From the NCBI GenBank assembly GCA_963578605.1, contig CAUZEA010000034.1, positions 1-51,772 of the forward strand: DNA of 51,772 nucleotides. Reading direction: 5' to 3'. Shown one piece after another: positions 16,477 to 25,710 of this stretch (position 1 is its first letter; each line of letters begins with the position of its first letter). The notes beneath the pieces were generated by a model, which was given only the letters and a program-made list of their open reading frames with translations, searched no databases and was not told where the DNA came from. This DNA comes from JAKVCB01 sp963578605. Its GTDB lineage: Bacteria > Planctomycetota > Planctomycetia > Pirellulales > Lacipirellulaceae. The translations under genes and the position numbers were made by a program.

Positions 16477-16839
16477 TTACTCAAGTTCCTCTGCGCAACG
16501 AATGCAAACGGGAGTGTAAGGGATCGCATTCAAGCGGGTTTTTGCAACAACGCTACCGCATTCGACGCACTTTCCGTAATCGCCATCTTCAACACGCTCC
16601 AGCGCGGCCTCAATCAGACCCAGGGTATCTTCTTCAGTTGCCAGCAGACTAAGCATGAATTCTTGTTCGAAGTTGTCGCTTCCAAGCTCTGCCATGTGAA
16701 TGGGCATTCCAGAACTTTCCGAGCCGGCCATTCCGGATTTACGCAAGGCAGCTTTGGCGATGGTCGATACGTCACCACGCAGCCGGGCGCGGAGGTCGAG
16801 CAGTTTTTCCTTGTAGGCCCTCATATCGACTTTTTTCAT
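16477..16839 (-). CDS. DksA/TraR-type zinc-finger protein
   Basis: A 120-residue protein from the ATG at 16839, chosen because CTGGAGAAGCGATTG precedes it. An N-terminal helical hairpin (MRAYKEKLLDLRARLRG..., then FEQEFMLSLLATEEDTLGLIEAAL) is followed by a C4 zinc finger: KCVECGSVV...PVCIRCAEELE. DksA-family proteins enter the secondary channel of RNA polymerase and adjust stringent-response transcription. The acidic tip seen in E. coli DksA is not evident, so activity may differ. Upstream of lspA on the same strand, probably co-transcribed. Confidence 0.88.
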   Translation of the reverse strand: MKKVDMRAYKEKLLDLRARLRGDVSTIAKAALRKSGMAGSESSGMPIHMAELGSDNFEQEFMLSLLATEEDTLGLIEAALERVEDGDYGKCVECGSVVAKTRLNAIPYTPVCIRCAEELE

Positions 16840-17173
16840 CAATCGCTTCTCCAGGTTGCGATCACCGAGCCTGTCCATTCAATCGTCGAAACGAATCAGC
16901 CATGGCCGACACGCCTCTGCCAGCGAGCCCCAGTATTTTAATCCTGGGCAAAAGCGGAGTCTACTAGTTTTGCGGTTGTTGTGTATAAAATGAGATTAAG
17001 TTGCGAACTCCGACGACGTTAGTTTAAACTAGGGTTAAGTCGTTCGAAAACCATGCTTTACGTCAGTCTTTGAAAGCTTAAAGTTGCGGGCTTGCGGTGG
17101 TGGGGGTATCGTAAGCGACTATTCAGGCCAGACCGACAGGTTCGTTTGGCGTAAAAACGTTGTTGTACACATT

Positions 17174-17215
17174 ATTTCCTTGACGCGGGTCCGAATTTCC
17201 TTGACGCAGGTCCGA
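17174..17215. repeat. 21-bp direct repeat upstream of thrC
   Basis: Two adjacent 21-bp units (17174-17194, 17195-17215) differing at one base, each holding TTTCCTTGACGC and GGTCCGA. They lie 30 bp before the thrC start and are spaced by exactly two turns of the helix, which would suit a tandem operator or an alternative -35 box (TTGACG). No matching -10 box is obvious. Confidence 0.85.
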
Positions 17216-17244
17216 CCAGAGGCCAATCACAAAGCAGTGGTGCG

Positions 17245-18660
17245 GTGGGTTCTTTTCTTGAAACAACGACCGATTCGGTTCACCAGCGGTGCATTTTGCC
17301 CGAATGTGGTGCCACGTACGATGTAGGTGAAGCTCGCACCGCTTGTGACGCCTGCGGTGCACTGCTCGACGTGGAGTATGACTGGGACCACCTGTCGCCC
17401 CCTGATAGCTGGTCGTTCTTTGCGAAGCGATGGGCTGAGCGGAACGAGCCTCTCTCGTTCAGTGGGGTGTGGCGGTTTCGCGAATTATTACCCTTTGCCA
17501 GACCGGACCAGATTGTCACGATTGGGGAGGGCCAGACACCACTTCGCCTGTCGGACGGGGTGGCCGAATACGTTGGCATGCACCCGGGTCAGCTCTTCTT
17601 GCAATATGAGGGAATGAATCCCTCGGGCAGTTTCAAAGACAACGGCATGTCGGCTGCATTTACACACGCCCGTTTGATTGGGGCTCAGCGGGCTGCCTGT
17701 GCCTCGACGGGCAATACGAGTGCTTCGCTGGCGCTTTATTGCAGCATCACCAAATTGATGCAGGCAGTCATCTTTATTGGTTCCGGAAAAATCTCCTACG
17801 GCAAGTTGTCACAAGCTCTCGATTACGGGGCCCTCACGATCCAGATTGTGGGAGACTTTGACGACGCGATGCTGCGGGTTCAGCAGGTGAGCGAGCAACT
17901 TGGCATCTATCTCGTCAATAGCGTGAATCCGTTTCGACTCGAAGGTCAGAAAACGATCATGTTTCGTGTCCTGGAGTCACTTGGCTGGGAGGTTCCGGAC
18001 TGGATTGCTGTACCCGGCGGGAATTTGGGCAACAGCAGCGCCTTTGGCAAGGCGTTTCACGAGCTTTTTCAAATTGGTTTGATCGATCGAATTCCCCGCC
18101 TGGCCGTCATCAATGCCACAGGGGCCAACACGCTGTACGAATTGGTTGAGAATCGTGGTTTGCGCTGGAATGGTGGCAAGCCAGATCGTACGATCGTTGA
18201 CCAATATCATGCTGAACTCGACGAGGCGGATCGACGGGCATCGACCATTGCCAGTGCCATCGAAATCAATCGTCCCGTGAACCTCGACAAGTGCATCCGT
18301 GCACTTGAGTGCTGCAATGGCGTTGTCAGGGAGGTTACTGACCAGCAAATTCTTGACGCCAAGGCACGTGTTGGGGCGAGCGGTTTTGGCTGCGAACCCG
18401 CTAGCGCCGCGAGCGTGGCGGGTGTCAAACTGCTCTGCGAAGAGGGTGTCATTTGTCCGGACGAACGGGTTGTTTGCATTCTCACGGGACACCAGCTCAA
18501 AGACCCCACGGCTACGGTTGCTTATCACACGGCCGATCAAAATGAGTTTAACCGGCAGTTAGGGAGCCGTGGAGTCACCCGGGCTACCTTTGCCAACCGT
18601 GCGGTACAGGTTGATAACGATTTGGATGAAATCGTACGGGCCATTCAACTCAACAGTTAG
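17245..18660 (+). CDS. thrC: Threonine synthase
   Basis: Pyridoxal-phosphate enzyme converting O-phosphohomoserine to threonine. 471 residues, start at GTG 17245. The N-terminus carries four Cys (16, 21, 34, 37) in a zinc-ribbon-like layout: RCILPECGATYDVGEA then CDACGA. The cofactor Lys is 131 in NPSGSFKDNGM; STGNTSASLALY and PGGNLGNSSAFGKA bind phosphate and cofactor. The Cys-containing N-terminus and length place it with the archaeal/plant-like type rather than the E. coli type. dapB follows after 57 bp, making an aspartate-family pair. A 21-bp direct repeat lies just upstream. Confidence 0.93.
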   Translation: MGSFLETTTDSVHQRCILPECGATYDVGEARTACDACGALLDVEYDWDHLSPPDSWSFFAKRWAERNEPLSFSGVWRFRELLPFARPDQIVTIGEGQTPLRLSDGVAEYVGMHPGQLFLQYEGMNPSGSFKDNGMSAAFTHARLIGAQRAACASTGNTSASLALYCSITKLMQAVIFIGSGKISYGKLSQALDYGALTIQIVGDFDDAMLRVQQVSEQLGIYLVNSVNPFRLEGQKTIMFRVLESLGWEVPDWIAVPGGNLGNSSAFGKAFHELFQIGLIDRIPRLAVINATGANTLYELVENRGLRWNGGKPDRTIVDQYHAELDEADRRASTIASAIEINRPVNLDKCIRALECCNGVVREVTDQQILDAKARVGASGFGCEPASAASVAGVKLLCEEGVICPDERVVCILTGHQLKDPTATVAYHTADQNEFNRQLGSRGVTRATFANRAVQVDNDLDEIVRAIQLNS

Positions 18661-18716
18661 TATCTTCCAAGTCCGGCTTGCGCGACTACGCCGGTAAAAC
18701 TCGAGTCAAGGATGCC

Positions 18717-19511
18717 ATGGCCACGAAAATTGCAATTCACGGTGCAGCTGGAAGAATGGGGCAAAGGTTGATTGCCTTGGGGGTAGCCGACCCCAATATT
18801 GAGATTGTGGGTGCCATCGATTCGGCGACGCATCCTGCCACCGGCGTCGATGCCGGGATTATGGCGGGGGTCGGCGAAATCGGCATCACTGTTGGTGCAG
18901 AACTGCCTGACCAGGTTGACGCGGTGATTGATTTCTCCGTACCTCAAGCGGTCGTTGCGATTAGCAAGCAGTGTTGCCAACATCACGTACCCGTGGTTCT
19001 TGCAACCACCGGGTTGAGCGACCAGGAGCAGGACCAGTTGAATACGGCCGCCGAAAGTATTGCCCTTTGTCAGGCACCCAATATGAGCCTGGCTGTAAAT
19101 CTCTTGATGAAGTTGAGCGAGGTGGCGGGCAATGCGCTGGCCAAACACCCCACCGGTGCTGATGTTGAAATACTCGAACGGCATCACCGCTTTAAAGAAG
19201 ATGCACCAAGTGGAACGGCCCTTGCCTTCGGGCAGATCATTGCCCAGGCCATGGGACAATCCCGACACCAACATGGTCGAGAGGGGCGCCCTGGCCAGCG
19301 GCCTCATGAAGAAATTGGGTATCACGCAATTCGCACTGGTGACAATCCGGGGGAACACACGATTATATTCGGACTTCTGGGAGAGACCATTGAACTGCGC
19401 GTCGCAGCAACCAGTCGTGACTGTTATGCCCAGGGAGCGCTCGTTGCCGCCCAATGGCTCGTCGGCAAACCGCCTGGAAAATACGACATAAGCGACGTGC
19501 TCGGGTTGTAG
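18717..19511 (+). CDS. dapB: 4-hydroxy-tetrahydrodipicolinate reductase
   Basis: Reduces hydroxytetrahydrodipicolinate with NAD(P)H on the way to lysine and diaminopimelate. 264 residues from the ATG at 18717, which has AAGGA eight bases upstream; the frame is open 13 codons earlier. The nucleotide fold starts IAIHGAAGRMG, the substrate signature HHRFKEDAPSGTA is intact, and VPVVLATTGL, APNMSLAVNLL and HTIIFGLLGETIEL are family segments. Co-directional with thrC. That a planctomycete keeps the DAP pathway fits present knowledge that the phylum makes peptidoglycan. Confidence 0.96.
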   Translation: MATKIAIHGAAGRMGQRLIALGVADPNIEIVGAIDSATHPATGVDAGIMAGVGEIGITVGAELPDQVDAVIDFSVPQAVVAISKQCCQHHVPVVLATTGLSDQEQDQLNTAAESIALCQAPNMSLAVNLLMKLSEVAGNALAKHPTGADVEILERHHRFKEDAPSGTALAFGQIIAQAMGQSRHQHGREGRPGQRPHEEIGYHAIRTGDNPGEHTIIFGLLGETIELRVAATSRDCYAQGALVAAQWLVGKPPGKYDISDVLGL

Positions 19512-19646
19512 CCTGCCAGCAGATGCAGCCCGACCATTGAGTGCGCTGGCCATTGAAAACCAATTTAGTACCAGCACTAGAGCTGGGCCCCCCGCGGAGG
19601 CGACTGTACCGCGTTCACCCGCTTCTGTTCTCCAGCAATATTAATC

Positions 19647-20024
19647 ATGGCGAAGTGTGACGAAGGGTATCTTTGCGAGGTATGTGGCAACGATGTCGCC
19701 GAGATCACCGACAGTGATCTTTACCTTCGCTATATCATCGGCATGCTCGATCCGGAGGTTCTTCACACGACCAGCGAGCGGCATATCCGCTGTAATCCAG
19801 CATTGGCCCAATACATCGTGGCAGATGACTTTGAGCCGGTGGTCGTATCAGGGTCCTTTGACAAACGCTCACTGGATGCCGACTTTGTGCGAGCAAGAGA
19901 GATCCTGGTCTCCCGAGGATGGGAACGGTTAAGAGAGACTGTGGGTAAAGAGATTCCGATCCTCGAGTATCCTTTGCCCGAGGTTATGGCGAAGATTCAG
20001 GCAAGGTCGAGCGAGAGATCGTAA
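19647..20024 (+). CDS. Conserved small protein with N-terminal CxxC, function unknown
   Basis: 125 residues. The N-terminus MAKCDEGYLCEVCGNDV has three Cys and a further Cys follows in ERHIRCNPALAQYI, enough for a zinc site. The middle DSDLYLRYIIGMLDPEVLHTTSERH looks helical and conserved; the rest (SLDADFVRAREILVSRGWERLRE) is helical. No signal peptide or membrane segment. I recall similar proteins only in planctomycetes. It lies between dapB and an MFS carrier on the same strand, 136 bp after dapB. I do not recognise a function. Confidence 0.7.
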   Translation: MAKCDEGYLCEVCGNDVAEITDSDLYLRYIIGMLDPEVLHTTSERHIRCNPALAQYIVADDFEPVVVSGSFDKRSLDADFVRAREILVSRGWERLRETVGKEIPILEYPLPEVMAKIQARSSERS

Positions 20025-20079
20025 GGCGGGGCGAGTTTCGATCTTGTGACGAGTTTCCTCGCTGCGGCATAATTCCGCT

Positions 20080-21402
20080 ATGTCTGAACCATCTGATGAG
20101 TCCGTTTCGACGCATCCGCCAAACTCTGAATTGCCGTCTCTTTATCACGATAGGAGCTATTGGGGGCTTGCAACGACGCAATTCTTGGGGGCCTTCAACG
20201 ACAATCTTTTCAAGCAATTGATGCTATTGCTTGCAACTCCGGCGGCCATTGCTGTGGCAGGAGTGGCCCAACCCCCTGATCGGCAAAGCGAAGCCATGAT
20301 CGTTTTTGCCAGTGGATTTCTGCTGTTTTCCGGGCTTGCAGGGTATTTGTCGGACAAGTACAGCAAGCGGAGGGTGATTGTACTCTCGAAGATGGCAGAG
20401 ATTGCGGTCATGACTACCGGTCTTGTCGCTTTTTTTTGCTACGACTGGATTGATTTTTCCGGCTTGTTGTTGGTCTTGTTTTTTATGGGCCTCCAAAGCA
20501 CTTTTTTCGGTCCTGCTAAATACGGGATTTTGCCCGAGACACTCCGTGCTAGTGATTTGCCCCGCGCGAACGGCATCTTCATGATGCTGACATTTCTTGC
20601 GATTATCTTTGGCACGGCCATTGCCGGCATACTCCTGTGGTTCCTGGAGGGGGCCAACTTGCCAGTTTGGCCTGTCTCGCTGGTTTGCATCGGGATTGCA
20701 ATCGTCGGCACGCAAACTGCCCTGCTTGTGAGGCGTGTTCCGCCAGTTGACCCCCATTTACGATTCCGATGGCGGTCAGTCACCGTCCCGCAGGAAATTG
20801 TTGGACTGTTGCGGCGTGATCGCGAGTTGTTTTGGACGCTGATCGTGGCCAGTATGTTCTGGATGCTGGGCGGTATTGTTCAACAGACGGTCAATGCACT
20901 TGGGAAAACACAACTCGGGCTTGCCGATTGGCAAACCAGCTTAATGGCGGCAATGATCGGCATTGGGATTGCGATCGGCTGCGTGCTGGGCGGATTTTTA
21001 TCCGCCGGGAAGATAAATGCCCGTGTGGTGGCGACGGGGGCCTCGGGAATTGTCGCCTGCCTGCTGCTCATGAGTCTGCCTGGCGGGCCGCGCAATCATT
21101 TGCTGCAGTTTCAAGGAAGCATACCCGTGTTGATCGCCTTGGGGATATTTACCGGGATGTTTGTAGTACCGGTCCAGGTGGTCCTGCAGATGAGACCTCC
21201 CAAAAGCGAAAAAGGCCGCATGATTGCCGTCGCCAATCTGGCGACGAATGTTGGCATCATTTTCGGTGCGGTCATCTACAAGATTAGTATCAGCATTCTT
21301 GATGGAATCGGCGGGCCGCGAAGCGCTATTTTTGCCGTGACTGCCGCCATCATGTTGCCCGTGGCTTTGTTCTATCGCCCACAAGACGAAGTGCTCGTCT
21401 AG
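20080..21402 (+). CDS. MFS transporter, lysophospholipid transporter (LplT)-like
   Basis: 440 residues with about twelve hydrophobic segments. The first segment reads TTQFLGAFNDNLFKQLMLLL, a hallmark of the LplT group, which flips lysophospholipids inward for re-acylation. The A-like loop between segments 2 and 3 reads GYLSDKYSKRRVIVLSK. VPVQVVLQMRPPKSEKGRMIAVANL near the end is also typical of this group. No acyltransferase or acyl-ACP synthetase is fused or adjacent, so the substrate is inferred from the family only. Confidence 0.8.
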   Translation: MSEPSDESVSTHPPNSELPSLYHDRSYWGLATTQFLGAFNDNLFKQLMLLLATPAAIAVAGVAQPPDRQSEAMIVFASGFLLFSGLAGYLSDKYSKRRVIVLSKMAEIAVMTTGLVAFFCYDWIDFSGLLLVLFFMGLQSTFFGPAKYGILPETLRASDLPRANGIFMMLTFLAIIFGTAIAGILLWFLEGANLPVWPVSLVCIGIAIVGTQTALLVRRVPPVDPHLRFRWRSVTVPQEIVGLLRRDRELFWTLIVASMFWMLGGIVQQTVNALGKTQLGLADWQTSLMAAMIGIGIAIGCVLGGFLSAGKINARVVATGASGIVACLLLMSLPGGPRNHLLQFQGSIPVLIALGIFTGMFVVPVQVVLQMRPPKSEKGRMIAVANLATNVGIIFGAVIYKISISILDGIGGPRSAIFAVTAAIMLPVALFYRPQDEVLV

Positions 21403-21440
21403 TCCTGTCTCCTGCGGGACAAAGCTTCAAGATGCTCAAG

Positions 21441-21872
21441 CTAGCCGGCTTGGTCCGGGTTGCCTGCCGGTTGACTTTCGTCGATCGAGGGCAAATCGGC
21501 GTTTTTCAGCCGGGTGCCGGAGAAGCCGAATTCATCTTCCAGAGTTGCGATTGCATCGGAAGAATTGAATAGTTCTTCGTCAATGGCGACAACTGCCGTT
21601 TTGGTCGCGTACACAACCTGGACATCCTTCACACCTGGTTGTTCTGCAAATGCTTCACGGACCTTTGGCACGCAGCCATGGGGGCACATCATGCCGGGAA
21701 CCTCAAATTCAACGGTGGGAGCCCCGTCGATGTTAAATGCAACCTGCGTGGCCTCCGCAGCAGAGTTCGCCTCGGCATGATCCGTAGAGACACTTGTGGC
21801 GGGTCGGGCCCCGGGCTGCTGACCGCAACCGAGTAACAGACCGCAACTAAAAAGAACGACAAGGCGTTTCAT
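21441..21872 (-). CDS. Heavy-metal-associated (HMA) domain lipoprotein, Cys type
   Basis: 143 residues. The signal MKRLVVLFSCGLLLGCGQQ has a lipobox LLGC. After a low-complexity linker, VEFEVPGMMCPHGCVPKVREAF, then QPGVKDVQVVY, is an HMA fold with metal ligands spaced Cx3C rather than Cx2C. It would bind a soft metal such as copper outside the inner membrane. It is the Cys-type relative of the candidate selenoprotein at 940-1275, sharing VP-M, VR-A and GV-D-Q positions. It lies 43 bp behind thiC on the same strand but has its own likely role. Confidence 0.85.
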   Translation of the reverse strand: MKRLVVLFSCGLLLGCGQQPGARPATSVSTDHAEANSAAEATQVAFNIDGAPTVEFEVPGMMCPHGCVPKVREAFAEQPGVKDVQVVYATKTAVVAIDEELFNSSDAIATLEDEFGFSGTRLKNADLPSIDESQPAGNPDQAG

Positions 21873-21914
21873 ATCTGATGGTCCTCAAATCTTTACGAAT
21901 GAAAAGATTCGATT

Positions 21915-23267
21915 TCAGTTTGCTGTTTCCGCTGGTTTTAGTTCGACGAGTTCGTCGCGGGCTGCCATTTCGCGAATGTCCTGCGTGATTTTCATCGAGC
22001 AGTATTTCGGGCCGCACATGCTACAGAAATTTGCACTTTTGAACGTATCTTGGGGGAGTGTTTCATCATGATACGCACGGGCGGTTTCGGGATCCAATGA
22101 CAAACGGAACTGTTCGTTCCAGTCAAATTCGAAACGTGCCTTGCTGAGTGCGTCATCGCGATCCTGAGCTCCAGGCCGATGGCACGCGACATCTGCAGCA
22201 TGGGCAGCAATCTTGTAGGCAATCATCCCCTGCTTCACATCTTCTTTTTCTGGCAGCCCCAGGTGTTCTTTGGGGGTGACGTAGCAGAGCATCGCGGCAC
22301 CGTACCAGCCCGCCATCGCAGCACCGATACAACTGGTCATGTGGTCATAGCCCGGAGCGATATCGGTAACGAGTGGGCCCAGCACGTAGAATGGTGCGCC
22401 CTGGCAGATGTCGATCTGCCGCTTGATGTTCATCTCGATTTGATCCATCGGAATATGTCCGGGACCTTCGACCATGACCTGTGTGCCGCGTTCCTGGCCG
22501 CGACGCGTGAGCTCACCCAGCACTTCGAGTTCTGCAAATTGGGCAGCGTCGCTCGCATCGGCAATGGATCCCGGCCGCAATCCATCGCCCAGGCTCCAAG
22601 TGACGTCGTATTGGCGCATAATATCGCAAAGGTCATCGAAGTGCGTATAAAGCGGATTTTGTTTGCGGTGGGCCATCATCCATTTGGCAATCAACGAACC
22701 TCCCCGACTCACAATTCCGGTGACACGGTTCATTGTCAGGTTGAGGTGTTCCAGCATCACGCCACAGTGAACCGTCATGTAATCCACGCCCTGTTTGGCC
22801 TGGTGCTCGATCATGTCGAGAAAATGTTGCGGTTTCATTTCCTCGATGTCGCCGCCCAACTCTTCGAGCATCTGGTAAATTGGAACCGTGCCAATCGGTA
22901 CTGGTGAAGCCGCAATGATCGCGGCGCGAATGCGATCAATGTCTCGCCCCGTCGACAAATCCATGACCGTATCGGCACCATAATGGACCGCCGTGTGTAG
23001 CTTGTCGAGTTCGCCTTCTTTATCGCTGGTGACGGCCGAGTTGCCGATGTTGGCATTGACTTTGCACCTGGCTGCAATCCCGATGCACATCGGTTCCAGG
23101 CGACCGGCCAGGTGAACCGTATTGGCCGGAATCACCATTCGGCCAGCAGCAACTTCTTGGAGGATTGTCTCGGGGAGAATATTTTCGCGTTCAGCAACGT
23201 ATTGCATCGCCGGGGATAAAGTCCCGACACGGGCTAGTTCCAATTGAGTAATCGGTTCGCGATTCAT
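21915..23267 (-). CDS. thiC: Phosphomethylpyrimidine synthase
   Basis: Radical SAM enzyme rearranging aminoimidazole ribotide to the pyrimidine part of thiamine. 450 residues, the short form without the long N-terminal domain of the E. coli enzyme. The C-terminal cluster motif CSMCGPKYC has Cys 415, 418 and 423. Other family segments: NIGNSAVTSDKEGELDKL, GADTVMDLSTGRDID, VEGPGHIPMDQIEMNI and PHE-like YVTPKEHLGLP. The upstream 200 bp contain no recognisable TPP riboswitch core, unusual for thiC. No other thi gene is in the window. Confidence 0.97.
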   Translation of the reverse strand: MNREPITQLELARVGTLSPAMQYVAERENILPETILQEVAAGRMVIPANTVHLAGRLEPMCIGIAARCKVNANIGNSAVTSDKEGELDKLHTAVHYGADTVMDLSTGRDIDRIRAAIIAASPVPIGTVPIYQMLEELGGDIEEMKPQHFLDMIEHQAKQGVDYMTVHCGVMLEHLNLTMNRVTGIVSRGGSLIAKWMMAHRKQNPLYTHFDDLCDIMRQYDVTWSLGDGLRPGSIADASDAAQFAELEVLGELTRRGQERGTQVMVEGPGHIPMDQIEMNIKRQIDICQGAPFYVLGPLVTDIAPGYDHMTSCIGAAMAGWYGAAMLCYVTPKEHLGLPEKEDVKQGMIAYKIAAHAADVACHRPGAQDRDDALSKARFEFDWNEQFRLSLDPETARAYHDETLPQDTFKSANFCSMCGPKYCSMKITQDIREMAARDELVELKPAETAN

Positions 23268-23557
23268 CGTGATGGATCTCCTTGTTGAGTGATCAACGGT
23301 TCAAGTCGTCACACAATCCATGGGGAAAAAATTGCCGCCGAGCCAAATTCATTTTGTCTATCGTATCGCCGGAAGGTCCGTTGTCAACGAGGGCTTCTCC
23401 ATCGGTTGTTGGCGTTGCACAAAATTCAGGCGTGCGGGATAATAAGCCGCGTGACTGGAAACCTGTGGCTGCTTGAAACCTGTGGCTAACCGTGCCATGC
23501 GACAAGTGGAATCGGTGTCGGCATTCGCTCCAATGGACCTGAAGTTGCAGATTCTAT

Positions 23558-24217
23558 ATGCGCAATCGTGTCATTGCTTTTGGCGACGTTCATGGTTGTG
23601 TCAGGCCGCTCGAAGCCTTACTGGCAGCAATTCAGCCGGCCCAGGACGACACGTTGGTCTTTCTTGGAGATTGTGTGGATTACGGGCCAGCAAGTCGAGA
23701 GGTGATTTCTGAACTTATCAGCTTGCAAAAAAAGTGCTGCCTGATACCAATCCTGGGCAATCATGAGGAGATGATGGTCCGTTTTTTGGAGGGTCGTACT
23801 CAGGCGGACGATTGGCTACTGTGTGGCGGAAAAGAGACCCTCGACTCGTACGAGGGAGTTGAGCATCCGGAAGCCGTGTCGCCCGAACACATTGAATTTA
23901 TTCGGGGCTGGCGAGATTTTTTTGAGACAAACCACTGTTTTTTCATTCATGGTGGCTACGATGAAGATTTACCCCTGGCTGCCCAACGCTGGAACATTTT
24001 TCGTTGGCAGTCGCTTCGTGAAGTTGTGCCCGGCAGGCACTGCTCCGGCAAGACAGCGATCGTGGGGCACACGTCGCAAAAAAAGGGAGAAATGCAGGAC
24101 CTCGGTTATCTCATTTGCATCGACACGTACTGTGTCGGTGGGGGATGGCTCACGGCACTCGAACCTGAGACTGGCCAAATCTGGCAAGCAGATCGCAAAG
24201 GCAGTCTGAGAAAATAG
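23558..24217 (+). CDS. Calcineurin-like metallophosphoesterase
   Basis: 219 residues. Metal-binding motifs in order: GDVHG (9-13), GDCVDYG (37-43), GNHE (67-70), and later FIHGGYDED and IVGHTSQ. This order and length match the bacterial PrpA/ApaH-like group of Ser/Thr phosphatases and diadenosine polyphosphatases. Substrate not decidable from sequence. It is divergent from thiC and ends 9 bp before the end of the lipase-like gene on the other strand. Confidence 0.88.
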   Translation: MRNRVIAFGDVHGCVRPLEALLAAIQPAQDDTLVFLGDCVDYGPASREVISELISLQKKCCLIPILGNHEEMMVRFLEGRTQADDWLLCGGKETLDSYEGVEHPEAVSPEHIEFIRGWRDFFETNHCFFIHGGYDEDLPLAAQRWNIFRWQSLREVVPGRHCSGKTAIVGHTSQKKGEMQDLGYLICIDTYCVGGGWLTALEPETGQIWQADRKGSLRK

Positions 24218-24225
24218 CCCCGTGT

Positions 24226-25413
24226 TCATTTCAATCGCGAAAGCACAAATTTTGCCACTTCGCGAGTGGCGGCTGGATCCTCCTTGGCCGTGATGAAAAA
24301 ATGTCGGTATGGTAGCACCACGGTATCGGCCACGTCCTTGAGTCGGCCACGCGAAATGGCCACGACCCCATCCCCTCGTCCCTCAACCACTTCGTCAAAA
24401 TCGGCCAGAAGGGCATCAAGGTCTGCACCCCTTGAGCCCGGTAGGCGACCAACCGTTTTCTGCAACCGGCTACGAAGCCATAAACGGTCCTGGTCACTAA
24501 TGAATCCGCGGTCACCCAGCAAAATTGAGTAAGTGACGTGAGGATTTCGCGGGCGCGAATTGAGAGTCATCAAAAACTCAGATCCTGGGCAGAGTTCGGT
24601 AACCGCTTCGCCCAAGCCATCCGTGACCGAATCGTGAAAACGTTCCCATGGTGAACCATCGACACGATCGACCCAGTGTTCCCAGAGGTCGGTTCCGACC
24701 GCAAACAGGGCCAGATTCGTACCGTGGTTTGGTGGTGAGACCATGATGAGCCGGTCCACATTTCCCGGGGCGATTCGTGCTTCTTCCAGGCAACCCCGTG
24801 CCACCAGACCGCCCATCGAGTGACATAACAAAACCACCCGTCGAGTCGGATGATTGACGCCAAAATCTTTCAACTCAGACGAGAGCAGGCGTGCCGACGC
24901 TGCCAGCGTGTAGTCGTTCGGATAGGCGAAGCTACCGCACGGATAGCCAGCCTGGTGGACCGCCGCCAGTAACTGAGAAGTCGTCTCCGGCGTCGAGTTA
25001 AATCCATGAATCAAGATCACTACCGGCAAGTCAGCGGGAGCAGTTTGCCAGTTCGCATCCAACCAAAGCCCATAACAGGCAACGTCTGCAGGTGCAACGG
25101 CGCATGCCCGAATCCATGCTTTCAACCTCGACTGCGCGTGTTGCCATGCATGCTCGCGAAACCACGGTTGCCCGACAAACCGGCGAAGTTTCTCAAGCCC
25201 GTCCGATTTTTCAAACCAGTCGCACTGACCCAACCAGGCACATTTGTCCGCTCCGTTCTGCCAGGTGAACATTTCAACAATCGACTGCCCCACCGACAGC
25301 GAGGAAGCAACCGGCGCTGCTTGAGCGGTTGGGGTCTGGGCCGTGGCCACCGAACCTGCGTTGGCCATCCAACAGGTCAGCAGGAAAACACTTATGGAAA
25401 GGTGCGGTTTCAT
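24226..25413 (-). CDS. Exported lipase-like alpha/beta hydrolase
   Basis: 395 residues from the ATG at 25413, which begins a signal peptide (MKPHLSISVFLLTCWMANAG, cleavage near SVATAQ). VVILIHGFNS forms the oxyanion loop and VVLLCHSMGGLVARG is the nucleophile elbow with Ser as nucleophile, in CxSxG form. VSPPNHGTNLA and the region ending RGDGVVAI are typical of PGAP1/lipase-class enzymes, the last holding the acid residue region. The likely substrate is a lipid or ester in the periplasm. A longer start at 25452 is open but would bury the signal peptide. Confidence 0.8.
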   Translation of the reverse strand: MKPHLSISVFLLTCWMANAGSVATAQTPTAQAAPVASSLSVGQSIVEMFTWQNGADKCAWLGQCDWFEKSDGLEKLRRFVGQPWFREHAWQHAQSRLKAWIRACAVAPADVACYGLWLDANWQTAPADLPVVILIHGFNSTPETTSQLLAAVHQAGYPCGSFAYPNDYTLAASARLLSSELKDFGVNHPTRRVVLLCHSMGGLVARGCLEEARIAPGNVDRLIMVSPPNHGTNLALFAVGTDLWEHWVDRVDGSPWERFHDSVTDGLGEAVTELCPGSEFLMTLNSRPRNPHVTYSILLGDRGFISDQDRLWLRSRLQKTVGRLPGSRGADLDALLADFDEVVEGRGDGVVAISRGRLKDVADTVVLPYRHFFITAKEDPAATREVAKFVLSRLK

Positions 25414-25710
25414 CGAATGGACTCGCAAATGCGCCTGGTTACCTACCTCCATCTATTCTACAACTTTTCTCATTTCGTGCACCGCGAGCCGCAGTGTCCG
25501 TTGGTGTCGAGGTTTGGGGGAGGCGGGGCAAATCCCTACCATCTTGGGTCGACGGTCGTGAGGAGAGTCTTTGGCGCACGCGACGGTTTGAAGCTCGGTC
25601 ACAGGTTAGCAGTACGACGAGGCCAAACCGCCATTAGCCATCGCGTGACGAATGGACGGACCAAAACCACGGATGTGGTCCACCGGCGGAGTGCAGGTGG
25701 TGGGTGGCGT

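Noticed and set aside
18657..19577. 306-codon open frame on the minus strand
   Set aside because: Shadow of dapB on the other strand.
22179..22907. 242-codon open frame on the plus strand
   Set aside because: Shadow of thiC on the other strand.
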